Shown: in pieces, positions 19,927-31,918 of the stretch
How the letters are laid out: each line of letters starts with the position of its first letter
How positions within the stretch are numbered: position 1 is the first letter of the stretch
Assembly: GCA_963930655.1 (NCBI GenBank)
Contig: OZ005607.1
Coordinates: forward strand, 25,800,874-25,864,873
DNA: 64,000 nucleotides
From: Myrica gale
Lineage: Eukaryota > Streptophyta > Magnoliopsida > Fagales > Myricaceae
Direction: 5' to 3'
Notes under the pieces: generated by a model
What the model saw: only the letters and a program-made list of their open reading frames with translations
Told to the model about the DNA's origin: nothing
Database searches by the model: none
Position numbers and translations under genes: made by a program

Positions 19927-21078
19927 GCTTAGAAAAAAAAATTCACCCATGAAAATGATTTTTGGATGAGCAACAAGACAATTTCATCTTAGTTTTTTAA
20001 CGGGGACCATTTTTTGAGGGCAAAAGCGAAATTTTCTACATCAAAATATTAATTTCTAAGAAACTTTGAAGGAAAAGTATAAAGTATTTGAAAATCAATC
20101 ATTTATGAGTGTCTGAGCAACTGCTATGGAAGTGCGTTAGGATATGAAACAGAGCAGAACAGAAAACACGAGGCAGCTAATGTGGCTTCCTCTATGATCA
20201 CTATAACATCAGCTTTGACCGGAAGTATCCCCACGTCTAAGGATTGCTTTTACTACTCCCAGAGACTATTCTTTCTCCTTTCTCTCTTTTCTCTTTTTTT
20301 TTTTCCGATTTCCTTTTACTTTTCTTTTGTGAACAAGAAATTTGTAATAGCTGTCGTTTGGGTCTTCGTCAACCACCACATTATGTCGGCATCCTGTGAC
20401 CACTTATGATTATAATATCCCAAAATCTGCAGAAATTGCATTCCTGATGATCACAATAAAATTTTGAACTCGTAATCATGCTAAATTACAAGATTGTGAG
20501 CAGTGAAGCGCTCATATTTGAAATATACACAGAGTTGATTTTGAGCACAAGCCTAGCTTCACCTCTCCACAACTCATTCTTAAAGACTCAATAATATTAC
20601 AATTATTGAATAACTCTTTGACACGGAATTTACGGCTAACATTAAAACACTATGAACTTACATCAACTTTGGTGGTTGTACATTTATAAAGCTTACAGTA
20701 CACTGGAACTCATTTAGTATAATAAACCTGCCAAGAATTCTCACTTTGTTGAAGGAGTTAAATAAGAGCCAAGTTTCATCTCGTTTTGTCCAAATCTCTT
20801 TCTTAGCGTTTCCCAAAACTTCTCCTTCATGGATTCAAACCTAATTCGGGACCAACTAATGGTAGTATATATGCAAAGAAACAGAGTAACTTGCTAGCAT
20901 GGAAGAGCATTACGATATAAAACAGAGTGACACAACAAAGTCTTTTACGGATTTCTGACATAGTGACCCCTGTTTGAGTCATTGGACTATGCCGCCCAAA
21001 ATCTACTGAAATTTCCTTACGTATGATCACAATCAAATATTGAATGCAATTACGCTAAATTAAAATATATGTCAAAAA
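19927..21078 (+). repeat. Duplicated RLP 5' upstream region without an RLP
   Basis: Follows 33470-34100 (gaaaatgatttttggatgagcaacaNgacaatt…) and 12110-12620, including the promoter module at 20207. The later part (20850-20960) follows 34930-35010 and 45310-45370 (atgcaaagaaacagag). The RLP body expected downstream is missing, because the copia element begins at about 21079. Confidence 0.8.
20161..20240 (+). promoter_or_regulatory. Conserved RLP promoter module, copy 2
   Basis: 'catcagctttgaccggaagt' and 'atccccacgtctaaggat' at 20207-20242, in the same setting as copy 1 and copy 3. A pyrimidine-rich leader (ttctttctcctttctctc) follows at about 20268. Confidence 0.6.
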
Positions 21079-21360
21079 TGAGAAGAACAGAGTATGCGGA
21101 AGAAGAAGTTTGCTTAAATGTATCGTATTGAATTGTTATTCACACTGTAAGTTACAAAATACACGAACTCTCTTTATATAGTAGAACTATATGCTTAGTT
21201 CAATGCTTCAGCGTGACTCTCGCTTGACTCTTGCTCCCGCGGCCACAGATACAGCTTCTCGCGTGACGCTTGCGTCACTCTCGCTCCCACGCCCACAGAA
21301 CTAACAAATTGTATAACTAATGCTGACGTGGAGCTGTGCTGGAACTCTTAAGCTGCAACA
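21079..21360 (-). repeat. 3' LTR of the split copia element
   Basis: Minus strand starts TGTTGCAGCTTAAG directly after the polypurine tract. A TATATAAAG box lies at about 21171-21180. The distal end (…TTCTTCTCA at 21079) is inferred from the TG…CA rule because no second LTR exists for comparison. Confidence 0.65.
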
Positions 21361-21477
21361 CACCCCCTTAAGATGGAGTGTAAATATGTTGTCTATACTC
21401 ATCTTGGACAAGGGCTTTAGTAAAGAGGTCAACCAACTGAAGAGAGGATCGAACGTGTAAGGACGAAGCAAACCAGC

Positions 21478-24400
21478 CTACAATTTTTCTCGAATAATAT
21501 GACAATCTATGTCGATATGTTTTGTTCTTTCATGAAAAACAGGGTTGCTGGCAATATGTAAGGTGGCCTGATTGTCACAAAACAACAATGAGGGTTGAGG
21601 ATGAGAAATCTGTAAGCTTTTGAGCAAAGTGAGAAGCCAAGTGAGCTCACAAGTTGCAGTAGTCATTGCACGGTATTCGGCCTCTACAATGGACTGAGAC
21701 ACGGTGCTTTGTTTCTTGGATTTCCATGAGATGAGGGAATCTCCAAGGAAAACACTGTACCCTGTGACTGAGTGCCGAGTGTCAGGACAGGAAGCCCAAT
21801 TAGCATCACAAAAACCTTTTAAATTGAGAGTTGAAGCTGATGAAAAGAAGAGACCTTGACCTGTAGAATTCTTCAAATATCGTAGAATTCTAGTAGCAAC
21901 ATCCAAATGGAATTGAGTTGGTTTATTCAAAAACTGACTTAAAACTTGGACAACATAAGAAATATCGGGCCCAGTAATGGTCAAATACAACATTCTTCTA
22001 ATCAACCTTCGATAACTAGAGGAATCTGTTAAATGAGTAGTGGAATCAATAGAAGCAAATTTAGAATTATGTTCCATTGGTGTCTTAACAGATCGACCAC
22101 CAAGAAGACCAGCATCTTGAAGCAATTCTAAATTATACTTTCTCTGATTCAAAGTGATTCCAGAAGTAGACCTAGCGACCTCAAGTCCTAGGAAAAATTT
22201 AATAGTTCCAAAGTCTTTAATTCGAAATTGATCATCAAGAAATTTCTTAATAGCTTCAACTGAATCCAAATTATTACTTGCTACAATAATATCATCTACA
22301 TACATAAGGAGTGGAGTAAATGAATGAGCTGAAACTCGAGTAAATAAAGAAGGATTAGAATGAGAAGCCATGTAGCCAAAGGAAAGTAAAGCAGATGAGA
22401 GTTTAGAAAGCCATTGTCTAGAAGCTCGATGTAATCCATACAAGAATTTTTGAGATGTTCCCCCTGTCCATTGAAACCCGGAGGAAGCTCCATATACACT
22501 TCTTCAGTCAAATCTCCATGAAGAAAGGCATTTTTTACATCTAATTGATGTAAATGCCAATTTTTTACTGCTGCAATAGCCAACAATGTTAAGACAGTAA
22601 CCAATTTTGCTACGGAAGAAAAGGTTTCCTGAAAATCTAACCCATCAATTTGAGTAAAGCCCTTGGCAGCCAGCCAGACCTTATACCTCTCAAGACTACC
22701 ATCAACCTTATATTTGACCTTGTAAACCCATTTACACCCAATGAGTTTTTTATTAGGAGGTAAAGTGTTCAAAATCTAAGATTTGTTCAACTCAAGTGTT
22801 TTTTTATCTCAGCAGCCATATCATCTCTCCATTCTGGTACTTTGAACAGCTTGGGAAAATGTTTTTGGTTCAACAATGGAAGAGATGGAGAATGCAAATG
22901 AGCGATATGAAGGAGAGAGATGATGATAAGATAAAGTGAAGGATACATGATGAGTTATACCAGAGCTTGAACAAGATCTATCTGTCAAAGAGAATGATGG
23001 GAAGGTGAAAGAATCTGCAAGATGACAATGATAATTTTGTAGATAGGTAGGTGGTCTACAATTTCTAAGAGGTATAAGAGGTATGACAACATCAGAAAAG
23101 ATAGGAGCAGAATCTGTAGAAACTGGTGGAGACAAATCTGCAACGTCTATGGCCGAAGGAGAAGGGGATATAATATCGGGAGGAATAGATGAAGAATGTA
23201 AAGGGAAAAACTAGAAGAAGAGGAATCTGATATAGCATATGGCAGAAGAGTACAAGGAGTGGAAGTAGATGGGTGTAGGTTATAAGGAAAAAACTGCTCA
23301 TGAAAGATTACATTCCGAGAGATAAATGTGGAATGTGTAGTTAAATCATAGAGCTTATAACCTTTGATGACATAAGGATAACCAAGAAAAAGACACCTAT
23401 GAGCCCTAGGGTCAAATTTATGATGATGAGGAGAAGGTATAGAGGCATAACAGAGATACCCGAATACCTTGAGATGAGCATAGGATGGTGTTTTGTTGAA
23501 GAGAACTTCAAATGGGCTTTTATTGGACAAAAGTGGAGTAAGGGTTCTATTAATGAGGTAAGTGGTTATGAGTACACAATCACCCCAAAACTTACGAGGC
23601 AAAGAAGCTGGAAATCGAAGAGCCCTTGCGACATTCAAGATATGTTGATGTTTACGCTCCACAACACCAATTTGTTGTGGAGTGTAAACACAACTCTTTT
23701 GATGAATAACACCATGAGCTAAAAAATAATAATTCATTTGAAACTCAAGAACATTATCAGTCCGAATAGTCTTGATTTTCGAATGAAATTGAGTCTTAAT
23801 TAAGGAGAAAAAGGACTACAAATGGTGAGAAAATATCTTGAACCATCAAGTGATGGAACAGAAAAGGTCCCCAAATGTCACTATGAATCAGCTCAAAACA
23901 ACATTGAGAATTTGAAGTGTTAACAGGAAAAGAAAGCTTGTGTTGTTTGGCAAGATGACAAACATCACAAGGGAGCTGTGAGGAGGACTTAACCTCGGGC
24001 ACTGTTTTATTTATCAAAGACAATTTGTTAGAAGAAGGGTGACCTAACCTATAGTGCCAGGGGTCTAGAGGATTATTGGAAACTAAAGCAGTGTGAGAGG
24101 AATTTAAAGTAACCGAAGCTGGAAGCAAAAGATGAAACAATCCTACTCGTTCTTCACCCATCACAATTGTTCTCCATGGTGATAGGTCCTATATAAAGCA
24201 ACAGTTAGCAAGAAATATGAGACAACAAGGTAATTTTTGGATGAGTTTGGAAGTTGAAATAAGATTGAATTGGAATGAAGGCATACATAGAACATCGTGC
24301 AAAATAAGAGATTCAAAGAGATGAATACTTCCAATATGAGTGACAGTAGCTACTTGAGAGTTTGGTAACCTAACAGATGCTTTGAGTTTCGAAGTTATGT

Positions 24401-24860
24401 GAGTGTAAAATGCAGGAGAATTCATCATGTGATTAGTTGCTCCTGTGTCTATAATCCAAGGAACAGTAGATGATGAATATGAAGAGGATCGGCCAGACAA
24501 ACACCAAAGAGTACCTGGCAAATTGGTAAAGGAAGGTATGAGAGAATCAGAACTAATTTGATTTGCAGCAATCGGAGGTGATGAAGGATGAGTAGGCTTC
24601 TGTGATGATTTTAGAAGAGCAAACAACTGCTGGCATTGTTCTTAAGTAATGGAAAGTGATGTATTGTCAGGAAAAGAAGGTGTTGAAACGAGATCTGAAG
24701 CTGCTGCAACTTGATTGGTAAAGCTATGAGGTGTTGCATGAGAAGGATGAAAGACCTTAGTCTTGTTAGTGCGATATCCTGGTGGAAAACCATGCAGCTT
24801 GTAACACTTGTCTGTAGTGTGTCCCGTAATTTCACAATGGCTGCACCCTGGTCGATCTTT
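21478..24860 (-). pseudogene. Copia pol (protease, integrase, RT, RNase H) with frameshifts
   Basis: Reading 3' to 5' along the plus strand: a gag zinc knuckle CSHCEITGHTTDKC (about 24800-24840), protease WIIDTGATNHM (24189-24626), and the integrase zinc domain HYRLGHPSSNKL…CDVCHLAKQHK (23796-24164). The integrase core has Asp in HSDIWGPF, Asp in RTDN (about 23765) and Glu in VVERKH (23147-23737). Reverse transcriptase carries [10 protein letters not shown] and YVDD (22296-22772 and 21478-22443), and RNase H carries FCDANWA…EAEYRA…LFCDNQA. The domains lie in at least five frames, separated by stops and shifts near 22440, 22775-23100, 23740-23800, 24170 and 24620. Catalytic residues are largely preserved despite this. 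Confidence 0.9.
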
Positions 24861-25446
24861 GTGAGGATAAAAAGGCAGATCTAAAATTGTGGCCGATTTT
24901 TTTATGCTACCAAGTTTGCTTAATCGAGACTAGGATTTTGTGCAGATGAAATCACCTGTTGGCGTTCCTCTTGCAATACCAGAGAAAACACCTTGTTAAT
25001 AGGCGGTAAAGGATTTGACTGCAAGATCTGTCCTCGAACATGTGAGAAACTCTAATTCGGGCCCATGAAAAATTGCATCACATAATCAGACTCTTGGAAA
25101 TTAACAATAGCCTTCAGAGCACCACAATCAGTTCCACAAACACAATGAGGTATTGGTCAAAAATTTCCTAATTCATCCCAATAACTCTTCAACTTTGTGA
25201 AATACGTGCTTGCAGAGGATTGATGCTAAGATAAGAAAGAAATATCTTTCTTAAGTTGAAAAATCCTAGGTGCATTGTTTTGAGAAAACCGAGACTCTAA
25301 ATTGGTCCCACACATCACGAGCAGTGTCAATGTAGATGACACTGGCGGCGATCTCCACAGAAAGTGAATTCAAAAGCCAGGACAAGATCATATCTTTGTA
25401 ACGTATGCATGACTGGAAGTGCTTATCTGTAGAACTCGAAGGTTTT
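24861..25446 (-). pseudogene. Copia gag, part 2 (left of the CACTA insertion)
   Basis: Directly left of the CACTA element the minus strand encodes a UBN2-type capsid segment with DMILSWLLNSLSVEIAASVI and YIDTARDVWDQF, typical of copia Gag. The part further left (24861-25270) is damaged. The frame joins the N-terminal part at 29276-29400 when the transposon and one target copy are ignored. Confidence 0.85.
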
Positions 25447-26164
25447 GTCCACTACAAGAAAACAACGTTGTGGCCACGCGGCAGAATGCGGTCCCCTCGT
25501 TCCCGTCAGTAGAGCATAAGCTTCGTCTACCGCTGCTAACTATCCGTCGACGTTCAATTAAAATAACTCCTCCGCTTTTAAATGCCTGATTTTGTGGGGT
25601 GCAAGGTCTTTAGCAACGAATCTTCAAATAACAGCAACGGTGTGGGTGGTCGTGATCCCCTGGTAACTCGGTCACCAGTAGCGTCGATCTGGGTCCGTCA
25701 AGAAAAACGATGAACCGACGAAATATCGTCGTCGCCAATGGGTTTATGGCTAGATATTAAGGCCGACGATCTGATCTGCGTGGGCAAAGATCCATTCTTT
25801 GATCTCGGTTGTCTTGCTCGTTGAGGAAGCCCGAAGACAATCATAGGGGTAGTCTCACTCAGCACGAAGGCAATATTTCCACAATTAACAGGTACCTTGT
25901 TTCATCCATGAATCTGGTTATAGGCTAAGGGGCCAATAATTTGGAATACATTTTGCCCCATTTGCAGTTAGGCGTGAGTTACCTGTTTTGGTTTTGGGAG
26001 AGATTCTCCATTTTTGGTATCCGATCTATCCCCCCAAATTCTCCATTGCTGATTTGTGCATGTTCTAATTTTGGGAGAGATTCCCCATTGTTGATTTGTG
26101 CCTGTTCTATCAAATATAGTGTATTTAATGCTGTTTTAGTACCCTGTTGAGGGGATAAGGGGAA

Positions 26165-27305
26165 AGGGGTCCGCGGATGGAACCCAGTGTTGATTTGTGC
26201 ATACATGCAAGCCTTCCATTCCTAAACAAGATGTTCCTGCTGAACAATTTACCGTGGAGTCTGGAGAGAAACTCCTTTCTTGTTCTGTTTTCCATGCCTA
26301 CCAAAGGTATGTTTTTTCGTGTCGGAGATGTTAAATTTGTATATGTCAACAATGGTTTTTAAGGTGTGAAAGATGTTGTAGGTGAATGAATCAAGTAAAC
26401 ATCTAAAGAATAAGCTGAAGAAAATTTGCTTCATTATTTCAGAGAATGATTTTTGGATGGAAGACCTTCAAACTCGTTGACTGTTTGCAACTTTGAGTCA
26501 GTTTGCTTGCTAATTTGGTATCTGTACTTTGTTGCAGTTCCTTTTCATGAGATTTCAGACTGGCTGCTAGGAAGAACGTTGGTGTTCTTTTTATCCATTA
26601 CTCAGATTTTAATCACAATTCTCTGTAGATGCAGTCTCCATAATGTTGACTTCTAACTATGTGCTATAAGCAAACTACATGCCCACACACCCATTAACAC
26701 TTTGTTTCAATCAGTCAGATTGCCTAAGACTTGACTTTAATATATTGGTTTTATGGAGATCCGTGAATTTGTTTCTCAGGATACTTTAACGATTTTGCAG
26801 CTTGTTGGAACCAATCATTGTTCCTTTAATTCCACACAGAAAGCTCTAGGGATTGATGATTTCCGAAAGCTCTAGGAGAGAATGCATTTGGTATTGGATA
26901 TTATGGTGGTAAGCAGCAGTAGATTTTTGATTGTTTGCATATAAATAGGTCCATATAGAAACTGCTCTCGAAATGCTCCTTTTCTCAGACTCATTTGTTA
27001 TGCAGGAATGATGAGAATGCAACTTGGAAGCTATAAAGGACCATGGGAAACACGCCCACAGAGAGTGAAAGACAAAAACAAAAGTATTGGATTCTGTTGT
27101 GTACATATTTCATGTCTCAAAACTGGAACCATTTTTCAGGTTGCATGTAAAGAATAATTTTACAGAGACTTACCTAAATTGGATGACTCCCTTGCCTGTG
27201 TTGGATGAGCTTGTGAAGGAAATTTCTCTTCCTGATATTTATCAATTATCACATAAGAAGAGAAAAAGATGCATATCAGATGAGTTTTATTGGTTACCTG
27301 AGTAG
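26165..27305 (+). other. Exon-like segments inside the CACTA element
   Basis: About 26206-26306 reads KPSIPKQDVPAEQFTVESGE then KLLSCSVFHAYQR and ends AAAG|GTATG, a donor-like site. About 27150-27302 reads FTETYLNWMTPLPVLDELVK then EISLPDIYQLSHKKRKRCIS and DEFYWLPE-stop. Between them are acceptor-like tracts (tttgttgcag, ttatttcag). The pieces look like exons of a plant gene, but I do not recognise the product. They could be a decayed transposon gene or captured host exons. Confidence 0.35.
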
Positions 27306-28059
27306 GCACATAAACACTTTCCGAGTGCACATTGGAAGAAAATTGGATGTCTGACCTCTTTTGGACATTTTTACTTTTGTTGGTTGTGTAATTAGGTGCT
27401 GCTGTAAATTTGCTAATCACGTCGCCTACAAGTACTCTGCTGCACATCAGTCATGGACAAATTCCCCTTCCTGCAGAACCAAATCGACAGCCAACTAACA
27501 CAAAAGAGCAAGCGAAATTAATTGTGACTTCTCTGATTTTCGAATACAGAATCACATTCTGAAATTGCGAGAAACTTAAAAGACAACAGCTTCCCAAGCA
27601 ATACCTATTTTGTTAAGTTCTAGTTCCCATCTGTAGAAACTTAAAAGATTATATTAGCAGTAATGAGAAATGTGAATAACAAGGTGGACAATTTATTAGG
27701 ATATTATACTAGTATTTTTCCCCCCCGAGGAAACTAGCTTATTCTGTGATTAAATATAGTTTATAAAATTCATATATATATACTATTATTGCTAATTTCG
27801 ATATTTCAAAAATCAAATAATATATTGAAGTAATAAAAAAATTGTTAAATGGTATTAGATTCTATATTAACAACTGGAGTTGTTTGTACGTACATTATTT
27901 CCTTCTTTAGCTTATTCTGCCTCTTTGTTGCAAATACTAACCCATATTTTTGAAAAGAATCATAAAACAACATAAAATGTAAAACATAAAGTATAAAGCT
28001 AAAAGAAAAAAAAAAGAATTGTCCTCTTATCGCAAAAGGATTAACGTGGGCCAGTGACT

Positions 28060-28370
28060 CAGCTCACCCCTACCACGTTCACACTTTATAAATTTTAGTC
28101 TTTGTTACTGCTCTCGCCACTCATGCCTTCTCTCTCAAATTCAAAATTTCTTCTCTTCTCCGCTGAACTTTGAGAGTCGACATTGGAGGCAAGTTCTGTT
28201 TGTCCATTTCTTTACTTGGTTCTAGTTCTCATCCGTAGGTTTTCATAAACGAGTTTCTTTGTGAGTGATGCATAGGGAGGTCGAATCAACATGGACGCAC
28301 AGCTTAAACCGAGCAATGGCCAACTGGCAACACTGCTCTATCCTCTACCAACGCTTGATGAGGTATTCTT
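28060..28370 (+). other. Promoter-like region and short first exon inside the CACTA element
   Basis: A TATA-like 'actttataaattt' (about 28085) is followed by a pyrimidine-rich leader. At 28293 an ATG opens MDAQLKPSNGQLATLLYPLP and TLDE, ending at GATGAG|GTATTC, a plausible donor. 'PLPTLDE' resembles 'PLPVLDE' in the segment at 27200. Product unknown. Confidence 0.3.
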
Positions 28371-29275
28371 TCTTAAAACTTGAATTTTTGCTTTTCAAGA
28401 AGAAGACCAGATTCATTTCATCATTGAACATGCTTGTAACCCATTTTCTACTGTTCTTTTTTGTGTCTCACTGGTTAACTCTCTGTAGCGGTTGACATTG
28501 CAGGCACTCAACTTTGTTCCAAAGACACTCCACGAAAGGTCCTCTGTATTTCTACTCAACTTTGTTGTGGTAGTTTCTGCTGGCGCAAAGGGATGATAAG
28601 TGCTAAAGGAGCATTGCTTTGGTCCAGTTTTTGTATACATAACTTTGCTTTTTTATTATTTGTGAGGCATGTTGCCTGAGAACAGTTTTTGATTGCTCAC
28701 CATGGATGTAAAAACTATGTTTACAGACTTACAGTTCATGGATTTATACATTGTCTTCGTCTCATTTTGCTTTCATAAGTCAACAATTTTCCGGCATGAG
28801 AACAGAGCATTGAAAATAATTAACCAAACAAAATTAAAAGAGCATTTTGATAACCAGAGCACCCAAAAAAAATACCAACGAAAAGCAAATTGACAAGCGA
28901 CGAAAATTGATTCAAGCGTTGCAAATCGTCGTTGAAGGATGAGGAATCCTTCACGCACTGCACATCGTCGTTGAAGGATGAACAATCCTTGACGACTTGA
29001 ACGTCGTAGGCCACGGAGCAACAACGACGATCCGTGCAAAATGAGGTGCCCTTCTCCGACGACTGGTCAACCCTTTTCCGACGCCATTCCAGGTCGACGC
29101 AGCATCACATTGGCTGACGGAAAAGCGTGATTGTCGCGGTTGAGCTATCTCCACGCGGCAACCGCGACCAACGCTCGACGACCGAAAGTCGTGGCTGAAG
29201 GGCTCCAGTGACGATTTTGTGTAGTTTTGGTGACGGCAGCACTCGTCGGGTGAGCCCGATATTCTTGTAGTGGTC

Positions 29276-29400
29276 AAAGCTCCATTGACGAAGCCGAGCT
29301 CATTTTTGGCATTGAGCGTCATAGTGATTGATCTTCGCCAAGTACGACGTTGATTGTTTTGTCAGGGAAGGCATTGTTTTGATAATTTTGACTCCTAAGG
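29276..29400 (-). pseudogene. Copia gag, part 1 (right of the CACTA insertion)
   Basis: Minus strand: TWRRSITMTLNAKNELGFVN and GAL, the N-terminal motif of copia Gag (W…ALNAKNKLGFI/VDG). It breaks at the GTC target site. There is no LTR to its right, so the 5' end of the retrotransposon has been lost. Confidence 0.85.
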
Positions 29401-29424
29401 TCAAAATTGTTGTAGTGCCTCTTA

Positions 29425-29705
29425 ATAGTACTAAGAAAATCCTTTGTATTTGATATCAGTAGTTTCATGCAGGAATTACTTGATGGTACGACATAGCAGT
29501 ACTTTTACAGAATGTCCAAGTGATCAAATGAAAAGGCTCGTTGGAAGATAATAAAAGTAAGAGTGTTTGTTTTAATGTTATTAAATTGGGTTATGTTTTA
29601 ATTTTTGTTGGAACTTGAAATTTTTTAGTCTTTTCGGATCTGAATTTTGCTTCTACCGATATGAGTGTCAATTTGTGGCCATATGCAGGCAATTCGGCTT
29701 GCTTA
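29425..29705. repeat. RLP 3' flank copy (partner 43775-43990)
   Basis: 'agtactaagaaaatcctttgtatttga', 'gtgatcaaatgaaaNgg', 'gtaagagtgtttgttttaNtg' and 'atatgagtgNcNatttgtggccatat' appear in the same order at 43775-43985, where they follow the end of an RLP. This indicates that an RLP copy once ended near here. Confidence 0.85.
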
Positions 29706-30042
29706 AATACAGAGAAGAAGTTGGAGTTAGCTAGATAGAGGAAACGATTCTTATATGATCATAGAATTACAGATTTTGTGGCTTTTTTTAAGATATTCAT
29801 AGTAAGCTACTAAGACTTTGCTAGAGACTCATGTCATATGGGATTCAGCTCTGTCGAGGACAAAGATGTAAGATTTTAGAGGAAGATGAGAAGAGAGATC
29901 AATAGAAGAATAACTTCGTATTCATTCATCGGGACAATGTTTCTTTACAAACTCCAATATATCTTTACAGAAGAAAGATAATGATGATAAACCTAATCCT
30001 ATAGCTACCATTATGCCTTTCATTATGTACCAAAAAAAAAGT
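29706..30042. other. No gene seen
   Basis: It contains 'gatgagaagagagatcaatagaagaataacttcgtattcattc', which has the look of a copia LTR fragment, but no ends were found. Confidence 0.35.
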
Positions 30043-30577
30043 CACAAAACGACAGTCGCAGCATAACTAATTGTAACAAACATCTCTGGGGATTCTGTAT
30101 GCTGCCGAGAGAGTGTGAGCGCATCATATGTTTAAGAAAAAAAGATGTTGGAAGTTGTACTGTATAGATTCTCTTGGAATTGGTAAAAAAAGATATTGTA
30201 ATTTGAAAAAATTGTTAGAGTTTTTAAAAAAGGTATTAAAGTTGGTAAAATAGTGATTTTGAACAAAATTTCAAAAACATTTATAAGTGGCAAAAATCAA
30301 AATAACTTATATAGTACCAAAATATTCCTTCAAAAAATAGCGTACGTTTAATTTTAACCAGCAACTAGGTGCAACGAGCTAAATTACATGAAAGGTAATT
30401 AATAAGAAATTTCTTTGTTCCTACTTATGTGGTAGGGAGTACTAGAGGACTCAAAAGAGGCTCATCTCGAATTGATAGACTTGGCCAAAGATGATTTGAG
30501 CGTGGAAGATGGGGAAAGAACTCTGTTAATAATTGATCTGAATATGGTCCATTTAAAGAGTAGAGGCTTTTTTCTTT

Positions 30578-30961
30578 GGGAATTTGGCAAAAAGGTCTTT
30601 GGGTTTATACCCCTTTGGCAAATAGGTCCTTCACTTTCAAATTTCAAAATTTTAGTCTTTGGTTTTTCGCTGTTTGACGAAATGACCCTTCTATCAGTCT
30701 GTCGTCTATATATTTCACGGAGCTCTCTGACACGTCAGCAAATTTGTACTGGTTGACCGCTATATGAATCGGTCGATCGCTCACTTTTTATACATATATA
30801 CGGTCGACCACTACAAATCCGTTAAGCATATGGACGACAGATTGACAGAAGGACCATTTCATCAAACATCGAAAACTCAAGGACTAAAATTTTGAAATTT
30901 GAAAGTGAAGGACCCATTTGTCAAAGGGGTATAAACCCAAGGACCATTTTGTCGAATTCCC
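30578..30961. mobile_element. Mutator-like fold-back MITE 1 (9-bp TSD)
   Basis: Starts GGGAATTTGGCAAAAAGG and ends as its imperfect complement; the inverted repeats extend over roughly 100 bases on each side. It is flanked by TTTTTCTTT at 30569-30577 and 30962-30970. The paralogous locus at about 18703-18717 has the target once and no element. It contains 'gcggtcgacc'-like motifs also found in MITE 3. It is non-coding, 384 bp. Confidence 0.88.
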
Positions 30962-31037
30962 TTTTTCTTTTGAGAAACATATTTTACATCTCCCAACTAT
31001 AAAGACTCTTGACACTTTGCATCTCAATTAATTATTT

Positions 31038-31546
31038 GGGTAAAGTACATAAACAGTCCCTATGGTTTCACGTTTTGACAAATTGGTCCATGTGGTTTCA
31101 ACTTGAACACATTAGTCCCTATGGTAAGCATCATGTAACAAAAAGGTCCTCCCGTTAGATTTCTGTCAATCCACTTAACGGTCAAAGCTTCCGGGAGGAC
31201 CTTTTTGTTACATGATGCATACCTCAGGGACCAATTTGTCAAAAGGTGATACCACAGGGACCTACAATGTTACATGATGCATACCTCAGGGACCAATTTG
31301 TCAAAAGGTGATACTATATGGACTAATTTGTAGGTCCCAGTGGTATCACCTTTTGATAAATTGGTCCCTGAGGTATGCATCATGTAACAAAAAGGTCCTC
31401 CCGGAACCTTTGACCGTTAAGTGGGTTGACGGAGGGACTGCATTGCAACAACTTGCTGACCACAGGGACTAACGCGTTCAACTTGAAACCACAGGGACTA
31501 TTTTGTCAAAACGTGAAACCACAGAGACTGTTTCAGTACTTTTCCC
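31038..31546. mobile_element. Mutator-like fold-back MITE 2 (9-bp TSD)
   Basis: Starts GGGTAAAGTACATAAACAG and ends …GTACTTTTCCC; nearly the whole element is a long imperfect hairpin, with an extra internal copy of 'gatgcatacctcagggacc'. It is flanked by TAATTATTT at 31029-31037 and 31547-31555. The empty site is at about 18763 (cctcaattaattatttttgtc). Length 509 bp. Confidence 0.9.
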
Positions 31547-31699
31547 TAATTATTTTTATCAACAACTATTAATTTAAAACAGATTTAAGCATTCGGTCTA
31601 TGATTTCTATCTTTTGACATAAACACATTTTACACCTTCCAACTATAAAGTTCTTGACACTTTGCATGCACCTAAATTAATTATTTTTGTCACCAACTA

Positions 31700-31918
31700 T
31701 TAATTTCAAACAGGTTGGAGCATTGAGCATTTTGTCGGTGATTTCTAACATTCACTCGCTTTAGTCATTTCACGATAATTTTTCATCATATTAATTTCAA
31801 TGCAAATTCTGTAGCTGACAATGTAGCCCGGTGGGCAGCCCATGAGATGACAATTGGAAACATTCATTCATCTCGTATTCCTATTCAATCTCCCTCGATT
31901 GGCCTTTATTGAATGTGA
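31700..31918 (+). pseudogene. LINE RNase H-like remnant (partner of 18905-19127)
   Basis: Carries the same DNVARWAAHEMTIGNIHSSR and PSIGLY-stop coding as 18905-19127, with small indels (ttcatcatattaatttcaatgca). It was copied as part of the segmental duplication. Confidence 0.6.

Larger units (their letters stand above)
25450..29272 (+). mobile_element. CACTA (EnSpm) transposon inserted in copia gag
   Basis: Left end CACTACAAGAAAACAACG (25450), right end …ATATTCTTGTAGTG (ending 29272); the 11 terminal bases are perfect inverted repeats. The 3-bp target duplication GTC lies at 25447-25449 and 29273-29275, as required for CACTA. The subterminal regions are CG-rich with repeated motifs, for example 'gttgaaggatgaggaatcctt' and 'gttgaaggatgaacaatcctt' at 28930-28995. 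No transposase domain was recognised. The interior shows exon-like pieces (26180-26305, 27020-27305, 28293-28364) that may be captured host sequence. Length 3823 bp. Confidence 0.92.
21079..29420 (-). mobile_element. Degraded Ty1/copia retrotransposon split by a CACTA element
   Basis: On the minus strand the order is gag, protease, integrase, reverse transcriptase, RNase H: the copia order. The 3' LTR is about 21079-21360 with a polypurine tract TAAGGGGGTG at 21361-21372. Gag starts near 29400, is interrupted by the CACTA element 25450-29272 and resumes at 25446. No 5' LTR is present: at about 29425 the sequence changes to RLP 3' flank. The coding part has several frameshifts and stops, so the element is dead. 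It lies between an RLP 5' region and an RLP 3' flank, so it probably replaced or entered an RLP copy. Confidence 0.9.
30043..31918. repeat. Segmental duplicate of 18248-19127, with two MITE insertions
   Basis: Block-wise match to 18248-19127. The extra length is explained by about 280 bp of locus-specific sequence (30070-30300) and the MITEs at 30578 and 31038. It ends with the same LINE RNase H remnant. Confidence 0.9.
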
